Shown in pieces: positions 1 to 9,784 of a stretch of 64,000 nucleotides of DNA. A program made the position numbers and the translations under genes. How positions within the stretch are numbered: position 1 is the first letter of the stretch; the number at the start of each line of letters is the position of its first letter. Location of the stretch: positions 86,877,501 to 86,941,500 of the forward strand of contig NC_091251.1 in assembly GCF_042477335.2 (NCBI RefSeq). The letters are read 5' to 3'. The notes beneath the pieces were generated by a model. It did not search any database, was not told the DNA's origin, and saw only the letters and a list, made by a program, of their open reading frames with translations. This DNA is from Ovis canadensis (taxonomy: Eukaryota; Chordata; Mammalia; Artiodactyla; Bovidae).

Positions 1-447
1 AACAAAATTAGTTATCAATATTACAATGATATATCATCATTTTGTTTACCCAAATTAACATCTATCATTCAGAAAAGGCTTTTTAAAAACTAAGACAAAT
101 CTTTCTTGAAAAAAAACTCTCAGAAATTTTTCTTTTCAGATATTTCAAGGGTCTTTTCTATTCCCTTTACTTTTTTCAGCCTGGAATGATTCATAAACAT
201 TTTATTCATAAAGATGTGCAGCTGCTCCATTTGCTGAGTGAGCATCTGAATTTCCTACGGAAAATCGTCCTTTCTCAATAGCAAAAGAAAAAAACACTTC
301 CTGATACTTATCACTTATGTTTATAGGAACAAAATCCAACTTAATGCTCAGAGCCACGGAGTTTATCAATTGGCTAATATCAAAATCTAGATCTTTAAAA
401 AGAAACAAATTTGAAAGAGTAACTCATCTATCTGTCAATACTCTTAT
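1..447. other. AT-rich non-coding sequence; right part is duplicated TEX21 intron flank
   Basis: No repeat or gene recognised in 1-316. From about 317 the sequence aligns with the intron just downstream of exon 5 (20620-20726). The MIR that sits next to that intron segment in copy B is not seen here, so an edge or deletion of homology lies near 300. Confidence 0.5.
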
Positions 448-896
448 AGACATTCAAGATGGCTCATTTGCACCAATTTCCAAAATCCTCTCTTTCACAG
501 CTGCCTTCATTGTTAGTATGGGGCAGCACTTGCTGAGAAGAGCAGACAACTGACTAAGGAATTTCTAATAGTGGGATTACATAGTTTTAGTTTTCCAGTG
601 GAATGAACAAGGAGGTGTATCTAATTCAGATATTCATTTTTCCTTATGGATCAAATATTGATGACATTTATTCCAAATATTCTGCCCATCTTCTTGTCCT
701 TTGGAGTAAAAAATGTCTCTTTCAAAGTTCTCAGCCAGGATAGCTTCACTTTTTTTTCCTTTTTTCTATGGCTGTACCCCATGGCATGTGGGATCTTAGT
801 TCCCTGACCAGGGATTGAACCTGCACCCCTGCATTGGAAGTGCTGAGTTCTAACCATTGGATCATCAGGGAAGTCCCAAGGATAGCTTCATCTTTC
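448..896 (-). pseudogene. Decayed duplicate of TEX21-like exon 5
   Basis: The - strand here aligns along its length with exon 5 at 20727-21041, including intron sequence on both sides (about 317-447 and 897-1020). It cannot code. A glutamine codon of exon 5 has become TGA, two further in-frame stops (TAA and TAG) lie in the region matching the KTARSHYQKF segment, the consensus donor GTAAGT has become ATAAG, and the exon is split by a 130-base CHR-type SINE at 749-878. It is part of a larger duplicated segment (copy A). It is a relic, not an alternative exon. Confidence 0.85.
749..878 (-). mobile_element. CHR-type tRNA-derived SINE inside the decayed exon
   Basis: On the - strand the element begins near GGGACTTCCCTGATGATCC and ends in an A-rich tail. 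It is flanked by a perfect 12-base target site duplication AGGATAGCTTCA at 737-748 and 879-890. Those 12 bases are exon sequence, present once at the matching place in exon 5 (near 21023-21034). Confidence 0.85.
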
Positions 897-1600
897 CTAA
901 ATATACTGACATACACTTTAAACTTCCCATTTAGAATCTAATATGAGGACATCTATTTTTCTCCTTTTGAAATGTAAATACAGTCATAGTATGAAAACTC
1001 AGGACAAAAAAAACCCACATAGAAAGAAAGACTTATGAGTCATCAAACTAGAATGCTAACAGGTTTAGAAATGATAATATTGGGAAATCATTTCTAGAAT
1101 TCAGTAACTGAGCATAGAGAAGGAAAATTTTAAAGGCAATCAAAAAGATGAAAGTTAGAAGGAAGTAGGTTTTAGCTTTAAAAAAAAATAAGAATTTTAT
1201 TACAATTTGAGCTATCTGAAAATGTAATGGCTTCAGTGGAGGGGACAGTAAGTCCTTGTCACTATAAATGTAGAAACAGACATAGAGAAATACCTGTAAA
1301 GAATGTTGACTGAAAAACTGGCATATGAATTTTAATATTGTTTACCCTTCTAAGATTTTGTGTTTCTATGCTACACATAAAAAAACTACAAGTTTGGGGT
1401 GACAATCACAGTTCATGATAGACGTGAGTATTAGAATACAAGACTTCTAAATCCTGACATAATGCTCTGAACCACAGCTTGATGTATCTCATGTAATTTA
1501 ACAAAAATGTGCCAAAGAAGCACAAGAGTTTTTGAAAAGAAACCATGTACTATATGCGCCACATAGTGAAAAGAAACCAAGCACTGTGTGGGCCACAACT
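897..1600. other. Decaying intron flank of copy A, homology fades
   Basis: From 897 to about 1020 it aligns well with 21042-21170 (intron upstream of exon 5). Beyond that the match becomes uncertain. No gene or clear repeat seen up to 1600. Confidence 0.5.
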
Positions 1601-1825
1601 ATTAAGCTTGTGCCCTGGAGCCCAGGAGCCACAACTACTGAGCCCACGAGCCAGAACTACTGAAGTCTGTGTGCCCTAGAGCCTGTACTCTGCAACAAGA
1701 GAAGCCACCGCAGTAAGAAACCCATGCTCTATAACTACAAAATAACTCCCCCACTTGCCACAACTAGAGAAAAGCCCAAGCAACAACCAAGACTCAGCAC
1801 AGCCAAAATAAATAAATACACAATA
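1600..1825 (+). mobile_element. CHR-type SINE, body and tail
   Basis: Typical body of the longer CHR family: repeated GCCACAACTACTGAGCCC motifs, ACAAGAGAAGCCACCGCA, then AGCCAAAATAAATAAATA at the tail. The tRNA-like head is truncated. Confidence 0.75.
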
Positions 1826-1916
1826 TAATAAAATGAGCTTTAAAAAAACCCTCAGGCAGTGAGAAACTGACTTTCTCAGGAATGGAACTAATAATTATTA
1901 ACTAAAATAGAATATA

Positions 1917-2536
1917 GGGGAACAGTGGAAACAGTGCCAGACTTTATTTTTAGGGCTCCAAGGTCACTGCAGATGGTGACTGCAGCCATGAAATTAAAAG
2001 ATGCTTACTCCTTGGAAGCAAAGTTATGACCAACCTAGATAGCATATTCAAAAGCAAATATATTACTTTGCCAACAAAGGTCCATCTAGTCAAGGCTATG
2101 GTTTTTCCAGTGGTCATGTATGGATGTGAGAGTAGGACTGTGAAGAAAGCTGAGTGCCGAAGAATTGATGCTTTTGAACTGTGGTGTTGGAGAAGACTTG
2201 AGAGTCCCTTGGACTGCAAGGAGATCCAACCAGTCCATCCTGAAGGAAATCAGTCCCGGGTGTTCACTGGAAGGACTGATGCTAAAGCTGAAACTCCAGT
2301 ACTTTGGCCACCTCATGCGAAGAGTTGACTCATTGGAAAAGACCCTGATGTTCAGAGGGATTGGTGGCAGGAGGAGAAGGGGACAACAGAGGATGAGATG
2401 GCTGGATGGCATCACCAACTCAATGGACGTGAGTTTGATTGAACTCTGGGAGTTGGTGATGGACAGGGAGGCCTGGCGTGCTGTGATTCATGGGGTCACA
2501 AAGAGTTGGACACGACTGAGCAACTGAACTGAACTG
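1917..2536 (+). mobile_element. BovB LINE, 5'-truncated 3' end
   Basis: Carries the C-terminal coding piece of BovB ORF2 ([34 protein letters not shown]) and the terminal GAACTGAACTGAA. A perfect 13-base target duplication AAAATAGAATATA flanks it at 1904-1916 and 2537-2549, defining a full recent insertion. The frame is broken. Confidence 0.92.
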
Positions 2537-2589
2537 AAAATAGAATATAATATTTACAAAAAATTGTTACTATTTACTGTTGATAACAA

Positions 2590-3340
2590 TACTGCCCCCA
2601 AAATACAGTGACTTAAAACAACAAAAATGTATTATCTAACAGGATTTTGAGAGTGGCTTACTTGAATGATCTGGTTCAGGGTCTCTTGTGATACTGCTGT
2701 CAAGTTATCATCTAGAGATGCAAACATCTAAAGCCATGACTGGGGCCAGGAAAAAATGCCTCTAAGGCGGTTCATGCATATAGTTGTTGGCAGGATGCTT
2801 CAGCTCTCCCCTAGCTGTTGGGAGAAGAGCTCAGTTTCTGGCCCCATGGGCCTCTCCAAAGCACCACTTGATACGTCCTCATGATAGGGCTCAGCGGTAG
2901 AGAATCCGCCTGCAGTGCACAAGATGCAGGAGAGGTGGGTTAGACCCCTGGGTTGGGAAGATCCCCTGGAGAAAGGCATGGCCACCCACTCCAGTATCCT
3001 TGCCTGGAGAATCCCGTGGACAGAGGAGCCTGGTGAGCTACAGTCCATAGGATCACAATGAGTTAGACAGGACTGAAGTGACTGAGAATGCATGCATGCG
3101 TGATATGGGCAGATGGTTTACCAGAATGAATGAGCCAAGGGAGGGAGAAGGAGGAAGTCATGATGGATGCCTTTTATGACCTACTGACATGCCTCCCCTG
3201 CTGCCATATTCTACTTATTAGAAGCTAGTTACTAAATCCAGCCCACACTCAAGAAGAGGGGAATCGGCCACCAGGCTTCGCAGGGAACAGTATCAGTGAA
3301 TTTGTGGCCTTATTTTAAAACCACCACAGGAATTCTGTTT
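2590..3340 (+). mobile_element. Ancient LTR-like (MaLR/MLT-type) repeat, split by a Bov-tA
   Basis: Recognisable landmarks of an old mammalian interspersed repeat: a GACTTAAAACAACAAAAATG start, GCCTTTTATGACCTA, CCAGCCCACACTCAAG and TTTTAAAACCACCACA end. The Bov-tA at 2885-3100 interrupts it. Family name is by memory and uncertain. Confidence 0.55.
2885..3100 (+). mobile_element. Bov-tA SINE
   Basis: tRNA-Glu-like head (GGGCTCAGCGGTAGAGAATC) followed by the Bov-A body (CCACTCCAGTATCCTTGCC, GACTGAAGTGACTGAG). Confidence 0.88.
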
Positions 3341-3654
3341 GTTTGGGTTTTTCACCTAAAACAATGTATTTAAAAATTACATACCCCTGCACTGGGGATA
3401 CAAAGGAAAATAACAAAGGCAAAAATGTGATAGAACTTACCTCCTACAATGGCAAGAAAGACAGGAAATAAGCATAAAAATTAATAAAATAGTCTTAGAT
3501 AGTGATAAGTGCCATAGGTAGGAAAGAATAATGTAACAGTGTTCAGGCAAGGTAAATGAGGAAGTAATTTTTGATGGTGTCATTAGATAGGCCTCCTATG
3601 GATATATTAAAATAACTGAGATCATACAATACATTGTTAGAAAACATGACTTTA

Positions 3655-3885
3655 CCATCTAATAAGGCTAGGGCTGCTAACAAAATTCCGTAGATTGGAT
3701 GGCTTAAACAATGAACATTTATTTCTTACAGTTCTGGAGACTTTGAGGTCCAAGATCAAGGTATCAGCCAGTTCAGTCCCTGGTAAGCCCCCACTTCCTT
3801 GCTTGTAGTGTCCACACATGGCAAAGAGAACAGCTCAAGTTTCCTTTCTTCTTCCTTTAAGAACAATAATCCCAACATGGGATTT
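3655..3885 (-). mobile_element. MLT1/MST-type MaLR LTR fragment
   Basis: Reads AGGGCTGCTAACAAAATTCCG, TTTATTTCTTACAGTTCTGGAG, GTCCAAGATCAAGGT, the usual complement of MaLR LTR ends. Endogenous-retrovirus-derived relic with no coding content. Confidence 0.65.
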
Positions 3886-3929
3886 CTGTTTCTATAGCTA
3901 TTGCCAGCGTGAACATTTAGATCAAAAGA

Positions 3930-4480
3930 CTTTAATTATCTTTCTAACAAATGGGCCATTCTCAGTCTTCATTTTATTTGACCCATCTGTAACTTTGACA
4001 TGCCCCTTCTTCTACAAAACACTTTCTTTATTTGTCTTCTAAGGCTGAATCCTCATCTGGTTTTCTTCCTAACACAAAGAACTAGGCTTTTCAGTCTTCT
4101 TTCCAGGCTCCTTGTCATCTCTTTGAATTTCAGATATTGAAGTGTCATAAAGGATCAGTTCTTGGTCCTCTCTTTACCAACACCCATTCCCTTGGTCAGA
4201 TAACATTTGCTCTTTCTCTTAGTCATCACTGCATGGATGACTAAGAGGCATCGAAATATATCTAAAGCTGAACTAATTATCTTAACCCCAAAACCTGGTA
4301 CTTCCACAGTGTTACCTAATAGATTTCAACTCAATAAATGGCAACACCATCTTTCCAGTTGCTCAAACCAAATCCTTGCTTTCTTTTTCTTATGTCCAAC
4401 TTTCTCTCCTCTCAGATTTTTGTTCAAATCAGATCCTGCCTTCCACCACCATTTCCTATACTCTTAATTTACCTATTTTT
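3930..4480 (+). mobile_element. L2 LINE fragment
   Basis: Old L2 3' region: tract with GAAGTGTCATAAAGGATCAG, TGGTCCTCTC, AATGGCAACACCATCTTTCC, CAGTTGCTCAAACCAAATCC. The counterpart is at 48310-48840. Confidence 0.65.
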
Positions 4481-4484
4481 TTTA

Positions 4485-4605
4485 ATAGCATGTCTTGGGT
4501 GGTGGTCAAGTGGTTAGGACTCGTGCTTTCAATGCTAGGACCTGGGTTCAATCCCTGGCTGGCGAGCTACGACTCTATAAGCTTTGCAGCATAGCCAAAA
4601 CAAAG
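4485..4605 (+). mobile_element. CHR-type SINE
   Basis: GTGGTCAAGTGGTTAGGACT, GGGTTCAATCCCTGGCTGG (A/B-box-like tRNA promoter relics), GCATAGCCAAAACAAAG end. Not present in the copy B counterpart. Confidence 0.75.
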
Positions 4606-4636
4606 AAAATAGTATCTCCCAACATTTAAAATTATA

Positions 4637-4668
4637 ATATATATATTATATATATATATAATTTTTCA
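4637..4668. repeat. AT microsatellite
   Basis: Imperfect run of TA/AT dinucleotides immediately before a Bov-tA. Confidence 0.8.
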
Positions 4669-4682
4669 GTTGATCGTGAATC

Positions 4683-4893
4683 TTCCCTCAAGGTTCAGAT
4701 GGTAAAGAATCTGCCTGCAATGTGGGAGACCCAGGTTTGATCCCTGGGTCAGGAAGATCTCTTGGAGAAGGGCATGGCAACCCACTCCAGTATTCTTGCC
4801 TGGAGAATTCCATGGATAGAGGAGCTTGGCAGGCTACAGTCCATGGAGTTGTAAAGAGTCTGAAGCAACTGAGCAACTAACACTTTCACTTTC
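4683..4893 (+). mobile_element. Bov-tA SINE
   Basis: Head TTCCCTCAAGGTTCAGATGG, body with CCACTCCAGTATTCTTGCC and ACTGAGCAACTAACACTTTC end. Confidence 0.88.
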
Positions 4894-5370
4894 TCTCTTC
4901 AACTGATCATTGTCTCATCAGGATATTAGCTGAAGTTAGAAACTTAGCTGGTTCACTATGGTACCTCCAGCAGTTCAAGGAGTGTTCTGGGTTGTTGTTG
5001 GCATAGTGGTCACTATATAATTATTTTCTCAATAAACGGATGAATTGTACAGGTCGTATATAATGGAAATCAGTCCAATGAGGTGGCAAAGGCAGATAAA
5101 GCATCCAGGGTTGGGGCCTAGCCTAGGCACAAATATGTAGCTTTAGGCAACTTATTCTTCAAACTCTTTTGTCATCTGTAAAGTGGGATTTATGCCATAT
5201 TCTTCATAAAACAAGACACTTGGAAAGGTTACAATCTACTTCATATTACAATACACAAAAGTTTCACTACCTGCAACTTCTAGGAATATTTGCTTCAATT
5301 CTCCTCTTTATTTCACCTGCTCAAGTATAAAATGACTTGCACTTAGATTTTCAGAGGCTCTTAGGTTGTG

Positions 5371-5560
5371 TTTCCAAAATGTCTACTTAGACTTACTTTT
5401 GAGAATAGTAAAGACTATTACCAGGGTGGGGGAAAATTGCCTAATTCCATTATAGTGATGGTTGCAGAACTCTATAAATATGTTAAAAATCATTGCACTG
5501 TTTACTTAAAACTGGTTCATTTCATAGTATGTAAACTACATCTCAATAAAACAGTTAATA
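5371..5560 (+). mobile_element. L1 3' end fragment
   Basis: Resembles L1M 3' ends: GATGGTTGCAGAACTCTATA, ATATGTTAAAAATCATTGC, TACATCTCAATAAAAC. Confidence 0.6.
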
Positions 5561-5589
5561 AGAGATTCTCTAATTCCATATTTGTGGCC

Positions 5590-6178
5590 CTTGCATTGTT
5601 TTTGGGCTCCAAAATCACTGCAGATGGTGATTGCAGCCATGAAATTAAAATACACTTGCTCCTTGGAAGAAAAGTTATGACCAAACTAGACAGCATATTA
5701 AAAAGCAGAGACATTACTTTGCCAACAAAGGTCCGTCTAGTCTAAGCTATGGTTTTTCCAGTAGTCATGTATGGATGTAAGAGTTGGACTATAAAGAAAG
5801 CTGAGTGCCAAAGAATTGATGCTTTTGAACTGTGGTGTTGGAGACTCTTGAGAGTCCCTCCGACTACAAGGAGATCAAACCAGTCAATCCTAAAGAAAAT
5901 CAGTCCTGAATATTCATTGGAAGGACTGATGCTGAAGCTGAAACTCCAATACTCTGGCCACCTGACGTGAAGAATTGACTCATTGGAAAAGACCCTGATG
6001 CTGAGAAAGACTGAAGGAGGGAGGAGAAGGGGACAACAGAGGATGAGATGGTTGGATGGCATCACCTACTCCACAGTCATCAGTTTGAGTAAGCTCAGGG
6101 AGTTGGTGATGGACAAGGAAGTCCTGGCGTGCTGTAGTCCATGGGGTCAAAAGAGTTGGACATGACTGAGTGAACAAT
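5590..6178 (+). mobile_element. BovB LINE, 3' end
   Basis: Starts in GGGCTCCAAAATCACTGC, contains FPVVMYGCKS and [10 protein letters not shown] coding relics with stops, ends at CATGACTGAGTGAAC. Older looking than the 1917-2536 element. Confidence 0.88.
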
Positions 6179-6276
6179 AACCAAAAGCTATCTACCAAAA
6201 CCCCTAAACAAACAAAAATGAATAAAGTTCAATAGATGAGCCCTGTCATTGATTTACACCATCCTAAGAAATGGTC

Positions 6277-7327
6277 ACAATAAACTGGAAAATTCTGAAA
6301 GAGATGGGAGTACCAGACCACCTAACCTGCCTCTTGAGAAATCTGTATGCAGGTCAGGAAGCAACAGTTAGAACTGGACATGGAACAACAGACTGGTTCC
6401 AAATAGGAAAGGAGTATGTCAAGGCTGTATATTGTCACCCTGCTTATTTAACTTATATGCAGAGGACATCATGAGAAACGCTGGACTGGAAGAAACACAA
6501 GCTGGAATCAAGATTGCTGGGAGAAATATCAATAACCTCAGATATGCAGATGACACCACCCTTATGGCAGAAAGTGAAGAGGAGCTAAAAAGCCTCTTGA
6601 TGAAAGTGAGAGGAGAATGGAAAAGCTGGCTTAAAGCTCAACATTCAAAAAAAGAGGATCATAGCATCCGGTCCCATCACTTCATGGGAAATAAACAGGA
6701 AAACAGTGGAAACAGTGTCAGACTTTATTTTCTGGGGCTCCAAAATCACTGCAGATGGTGACTGCAGCCATGAAATTAAAAGACGCTTACTCCTTGGAAG
6801 AAAAGTTATGACCAACATAGATAGCATATTCAAAAGCAGAGACATTACTTTGCCAACTAAGGTCTGTCTAGTCAAGGCTATGGTTTTTCCAGTGGTCATG
6901 TATGGATGTAAGAGTTGGACTGTGAAGGCTGAGCGCCAAAGAATTGATGCTTTTGAACTGTGGTGTTGGAGAAGACTCTTGAGAGTCCCTTGGACTGCAA
7001 GGAGATCCAACCAGTCCATTCTGAAGGAGATCAGCCCTGGGATTTCTTTGGAAGGAATGATGCTAAAGCTGAAACTTCAGTACTTTGGCCACCTCATGCA
7101 AAGAGTTAACTCATTGGAAAAGACTCTGATACTAGGAGGGATTGGGGGCAGGAGGAGAAGGGGACGACAGAGGATGAGATGGCTGGATGGCATCAAGGAC
7201 TCAATGGACGTGAGTCTTGAGTGAACTCGGGTAATGGTGATGGACAGGGAGGCCTGGCGTGCTGCGATTCATGGGGTCGCAAAGAGTCGGACACGACTGA
7301 GCGACTGAACTGAACTGAACTGAACTG
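6277..7327 (+). mobile_element. BovB LINE, 1.05-kb 3' fragment with RT relic
   Basis: Holds the reverse transcriptase segment with YADDTTLMAESEEE (intact Y-A-D-D at about 6540), followed by the C-terminal part, with frameshifts. Flanked by an 11-base duplication AAGAAATGGTC at 6266-6276 and 7328-7338, so the insertion is complete and 5'-truncated. Confidence 0.92.
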
Positions 7328-7338
7328 AAGAAATGGTC

Positions 7339-7572
7339 TGTAAAAGAAACCCAGATATTTGGTGCAACGTGATCAGAGTAACAAATAAATTACATAACTG
7401 TATCAAGGTAACCGTTTGTAATCTGAGCGCCCAAGAAACCAGCCAAGTTCCTCAAGCAGAGACAGCACTCAACGGACTCAACTTGCAGGACCGGTGCACT
7501 GCTCCCCAGTCCTCCAGCCCTGCTATCTATGCAAACGCCCAATCTCACTTCTCCAGAGTGTGGACGCCTACG
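7339..7572. other. Unassigned sequence upstream of the duplicated promoter
   Basis: No repeat recognised and no match found in the copy B promoter region. A 99-codon open frame starting at 7333 crosses into the duplicated promoter and is not credible as a gene. Confidence 0.4.
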
Positions 7573-8255
7573 AAGAAGTGTCCGCTCTCGTTGGTCACGT
7601 GGCATCTAACCCCAGATCTGCGTGAGGGATAGGACAAAACCAAGACTTGCAAAGCTGACCACCTGACTGGCCAACCTGGGGTTAACTAGAACCCTGACGG
7701 AAATCACGCAGCGTTCCAGCTCCGCCGGCGGGCAACAGCTGGCTGGGCTTCAACCCTGGCCAAGTATCAGACTCTCTCAACAGTCAGAGGCACCACCCAG
7801 ACCCTCCGATTCAGTATCGGGCTGGGGACCCCGACACCAGTCTGAGGGTGCCGGGACCCGAGAACGCTGGATACAGCCCCACACTCTGAAGCTCCCCACG
7901 AGAGAGCCTGGCCAGAACCCTCCAAGAAAAGCCCTGCGCCCGCAGCCCACGTTGCCCTTGAGTGCCGGCCAGACTGCTTTCCAGCGAGCCGGCTCCTCGA
8001 CTCCGCCCCCTGCCCCGCCACCTACCGGCTGGATTCTAGGCTGATTCACAATTCAACTGGTTCCCCTCCTACACAAAGGTGCGATTTGGAATGGTCTTTC
8101 CACCAGCCAATCATTTCCTTCAGCCAGTCATCATCAGCTCCGTATCTCCCCCGCCCTCTTTTCTCTTTCACAGAGAAATAACCACAAAAACAAATGCTTC
8201 CGGCGGTCCAGCAGCTGAGGAATGCGCAGGCGCTGTAGTGGAATGGACGGTTCCA
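7573..8255. promoter_or_regulatory. Duplicate (copy A) of the MTHFD1/TEX21 divergent promoter
   Basis: Aligns almost base for base in long stretches with 49646-50455: ACCCCAGATCTG, CAAAGCTGACCACC, GCTGGGCTTCAACC, CCACCCAGACCCTCCGATTC, GGATTCTAGGCTGATTC. The GC box (CTCCGCCCC, 8001-8009) and CCAAT box (8107-8111) are retained, and it is still GC- and CpG-rich. The sequence immediately after it is interrupted by BovB. Whether it initiates transcription is unknown. Confidence 0.85.
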
Positions 8256-8553
8256 AAGGAGATCCAACCAGTCCATCCTAAAGGAAATCAGTCCTGAATA
8301 TTAAACTCCAATACTTTGGCCACCTGATGCGAAGAACTGACTCATTTGAAAAGACCTTGATGCTGGGAAAGATTGAAGGCGGGAGGAAAATGGGGGACGA
8401 CAGAGGATGAGATGGTTGGATGGCATCACCGACTCAATGGACATGAGTTTGAGGAAGCTCCGGGAGTTGGTGACGGACAGGGAGGCCTGGCGTGCTGCAG
8501 TCCATAGGGTCGCAAAGAGCTGGACACGACTGAGCGACTGAACTGAACTGAAC
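8256..8553 (+). mobile_element. BovB 3' fragment inserted between duplicate promoter and exon 1 relic
   Basis: GGAGATCCAACCAGTCCATC onward, then MRW-type coding relic and terminal GAACTGAACTGAA. It separates the copied promoter from the remnant of exon 1. Confidence 0.88.
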
Positions 8554-8554
8554 G

Positions 8555-8687
8555 CGTTGGAGAGAGAGTTTGGCTTCGTTCCCCAGTGGAATCTTGAGTA
8601 GAAATGCTGCACTGTAAGGTGAAGTCGCCTCTGCAGCTGCACTTGTCGCTAGGGTGTGTTGGAGCGCTGCAAAGGCTCAGAGTAGGG

Positions 8688-8690
<3 letters not shown>
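8555..8690 (+). pseudogene. Remnant of duplicated MTHFD1 exon 1 region
   Basis: Weak but ordered alignment with 50540-50650: GAAATGCTGCACTGTAAGGTG against GAAATCCTGAACGGGAAGGTG, then CTAGGGTGTGTTGG against TTAGGGCGTGTTGG. The start codon and the reading frame are gone (TAG and TGA appear). Cut short by a BovA2 insertion at 8689. Confidence 0.6.

Positions 8691-8775
<85 letters not shown>
8689..8775. repeat. (CTG)29 perfect triplet microsatellite
   Basis: 87 uninterrupted bases of CTG on + (CAG on -). It is the grown tail of a BovA2 SINE and produces a spurious poly-alanine open frame. Confidence 0.97.
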
Positions 8776-8777
<2 letters not shown>

Positions 8778-9037
8778 AAGTCGCTTCAGTCGTGTCCGAC
8801 TCTGTGCGACCCCATAGACGGAAGCCCACCAGGCTCCCCCGTCCCTGGGATTCTCCAGGCAAGAACACTGGAGTGGGTTGCCATTTCCTTCTCCAATGCA
8901 TGAAAGTGAAAAGTGAAAGGAAAGTCGCTCAGTCGTGTCCGACTCTTAGGGACCCCATGGACTGCAGCCTACCAGGCTCCTCCACCCATGGGATTTTCCA
9001 GGCAAGAGTACTGGAGTGGGGTGCCATTGCCTTCTCC
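8689..9037 (-). mobile_element. BovA2 dimeric SINE with long CAG/CTG tail
   Basis: Two Bov-A monomers on the - strand (GTCGCTCAGTCGTGTCCGAC and CCATGGGATTTTCCAGGCAA on +). The tail side carries the triplet repeat annotated next. Confidence 0.92.
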
Positions 9038-9039
9038 GC

Positions 9040-9240
9040 AGAGTAGGGAAGGGGCACTAAAAGCCCTTCTGGGAAGAGGACAACAGGCGCCTTGCAGTGA
9101 GGAAGTTTCCTCGGGCAGTAAGTGCCTGGTGGCTGTACCTGCTGGCTCTTATATGGCCACAAGCTCCGTTAAACTGGCCCGGAAGTGTTTCTGCCACGAT
9201 CGGGGATGCCCGGAATCTGGAGCTGAACTCACAAATCAGC
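9040..9240 (+). repeat. Copy A relic of MTHFD1 intron 1 start
   Basis: Aligned with about 50700-50900: the clearest anchor is GTGCCTGGTGGCTGTACCTGCTGGCT against GTACCTGGTGGCCGTTCCTGCTGGCT, quoted only in part: TGCCTGGTGGCTGTACC. Confidence 0.65.
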
Positions 9241-9244
9241 TGGC

Positions 9245-9585
9245 CTTAAAACAGGGATTTTATTCTGGATTGACCAGATGGACCTAATGCAATCAAAAGA
9301 ATCCTTAAGAGAGGAGGAGGGAGGCAGAAGGAGAATAAGAGAAATAGTAGTGTTAGAAAGACTTGGCAAACCTCAAGACCCTGGCTTTGAAGAGAGAAGG
9401 CAATGAGCATAGCCTGTGGGATTCTTCTAGAAGCTGGGGAAGATAAGGAAATGGATTCTCTCCCCTCCCCAGAAAGAACATAGCTCTGAGACCTCCAGAA
9501 ATGTAGAATAATAAACATTTGATTCAGCCACAAAGTTTGTGATAATTTGTTAACTGCAGCAGTAGGAAACTGATACACTGCCAAA
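9245..9585 (+). mobile_element. MaLR-type LTR fragment
   Basis: TGGATTGACCAGATGGACCT, AGACCTCCAGAAATGTAGAA, AATAATAAACATTTGATTC, GATAATTTGTTAACTGCAGC, AGGAAACTGATACAC: the usual 3' part of MST/MLT LTRs. Non-coding relic. Confidence 0.6.
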
Positions 9586-9784
9586 CTTTTCCAATTCATA
9601 CACTTAAACAGCTTTGAAAACATGTCCATATTTTACCCCACACCACATGCACTGAACTGGAATCTCCAGATAGGTCCAGAAAATGTATTATTTTAAATTA
9701 GATAATTTTGCTGCATCTTGAAGGTTGAAAATTATTTGTCTAAATCCTTAAGTCTAAATTCATTTCTTGTTAAAGAACAGAGTG

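Larger units (their letters stand above)
3350..5330. repeat. Copy A block paralogous to 47640-49330
   Basis: Aligned anchors in the same order and strand: the CTAAAAC...TTTAAAAATTACAT block (3350/47650), TTAGATAGTGATAAGTGC (3495/47785), ATGGGCCATTCTC...TTATTTGACC (3950/48300), CAGTTGCTCAAACCAAATCC (4357/48663), GATGAATTGTACAGGTC (5038/49021). Later insertions differ between copies: an LTR piece, a CHR SINE and a Bov-tA are only in copy A. Part is L2, but the order of anchors outside L2 supports a true segmental copy. Confidence 0.8.

Noticed and set aside
202-408. 68-codon - strand open frame at the left end
   Set aside because: It spans the pseudo-exon's intron flank; the matching part of copy B is intron after a strong donor.
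3350-5330. Explaining the 3.3-5.3 kb / 47.6-49.3 kb match by two independent L2 insertions
   Set aside because: The collinear match extends on both sides of the L2 part and is followed by the unique promoter match.
7333-7632. 99-codon open frame before the duplicate promoter
   Set aside because: It begins inside a BovB target duplication and ends in promoter sequence; its frame is not kept in copy B.
8604-8903. Open frame of 99 codons with about 28 alanines in a row
   Set aside because: It is the translated CTG tail of a BovA2 SINE plus the SINE body; no gene context.
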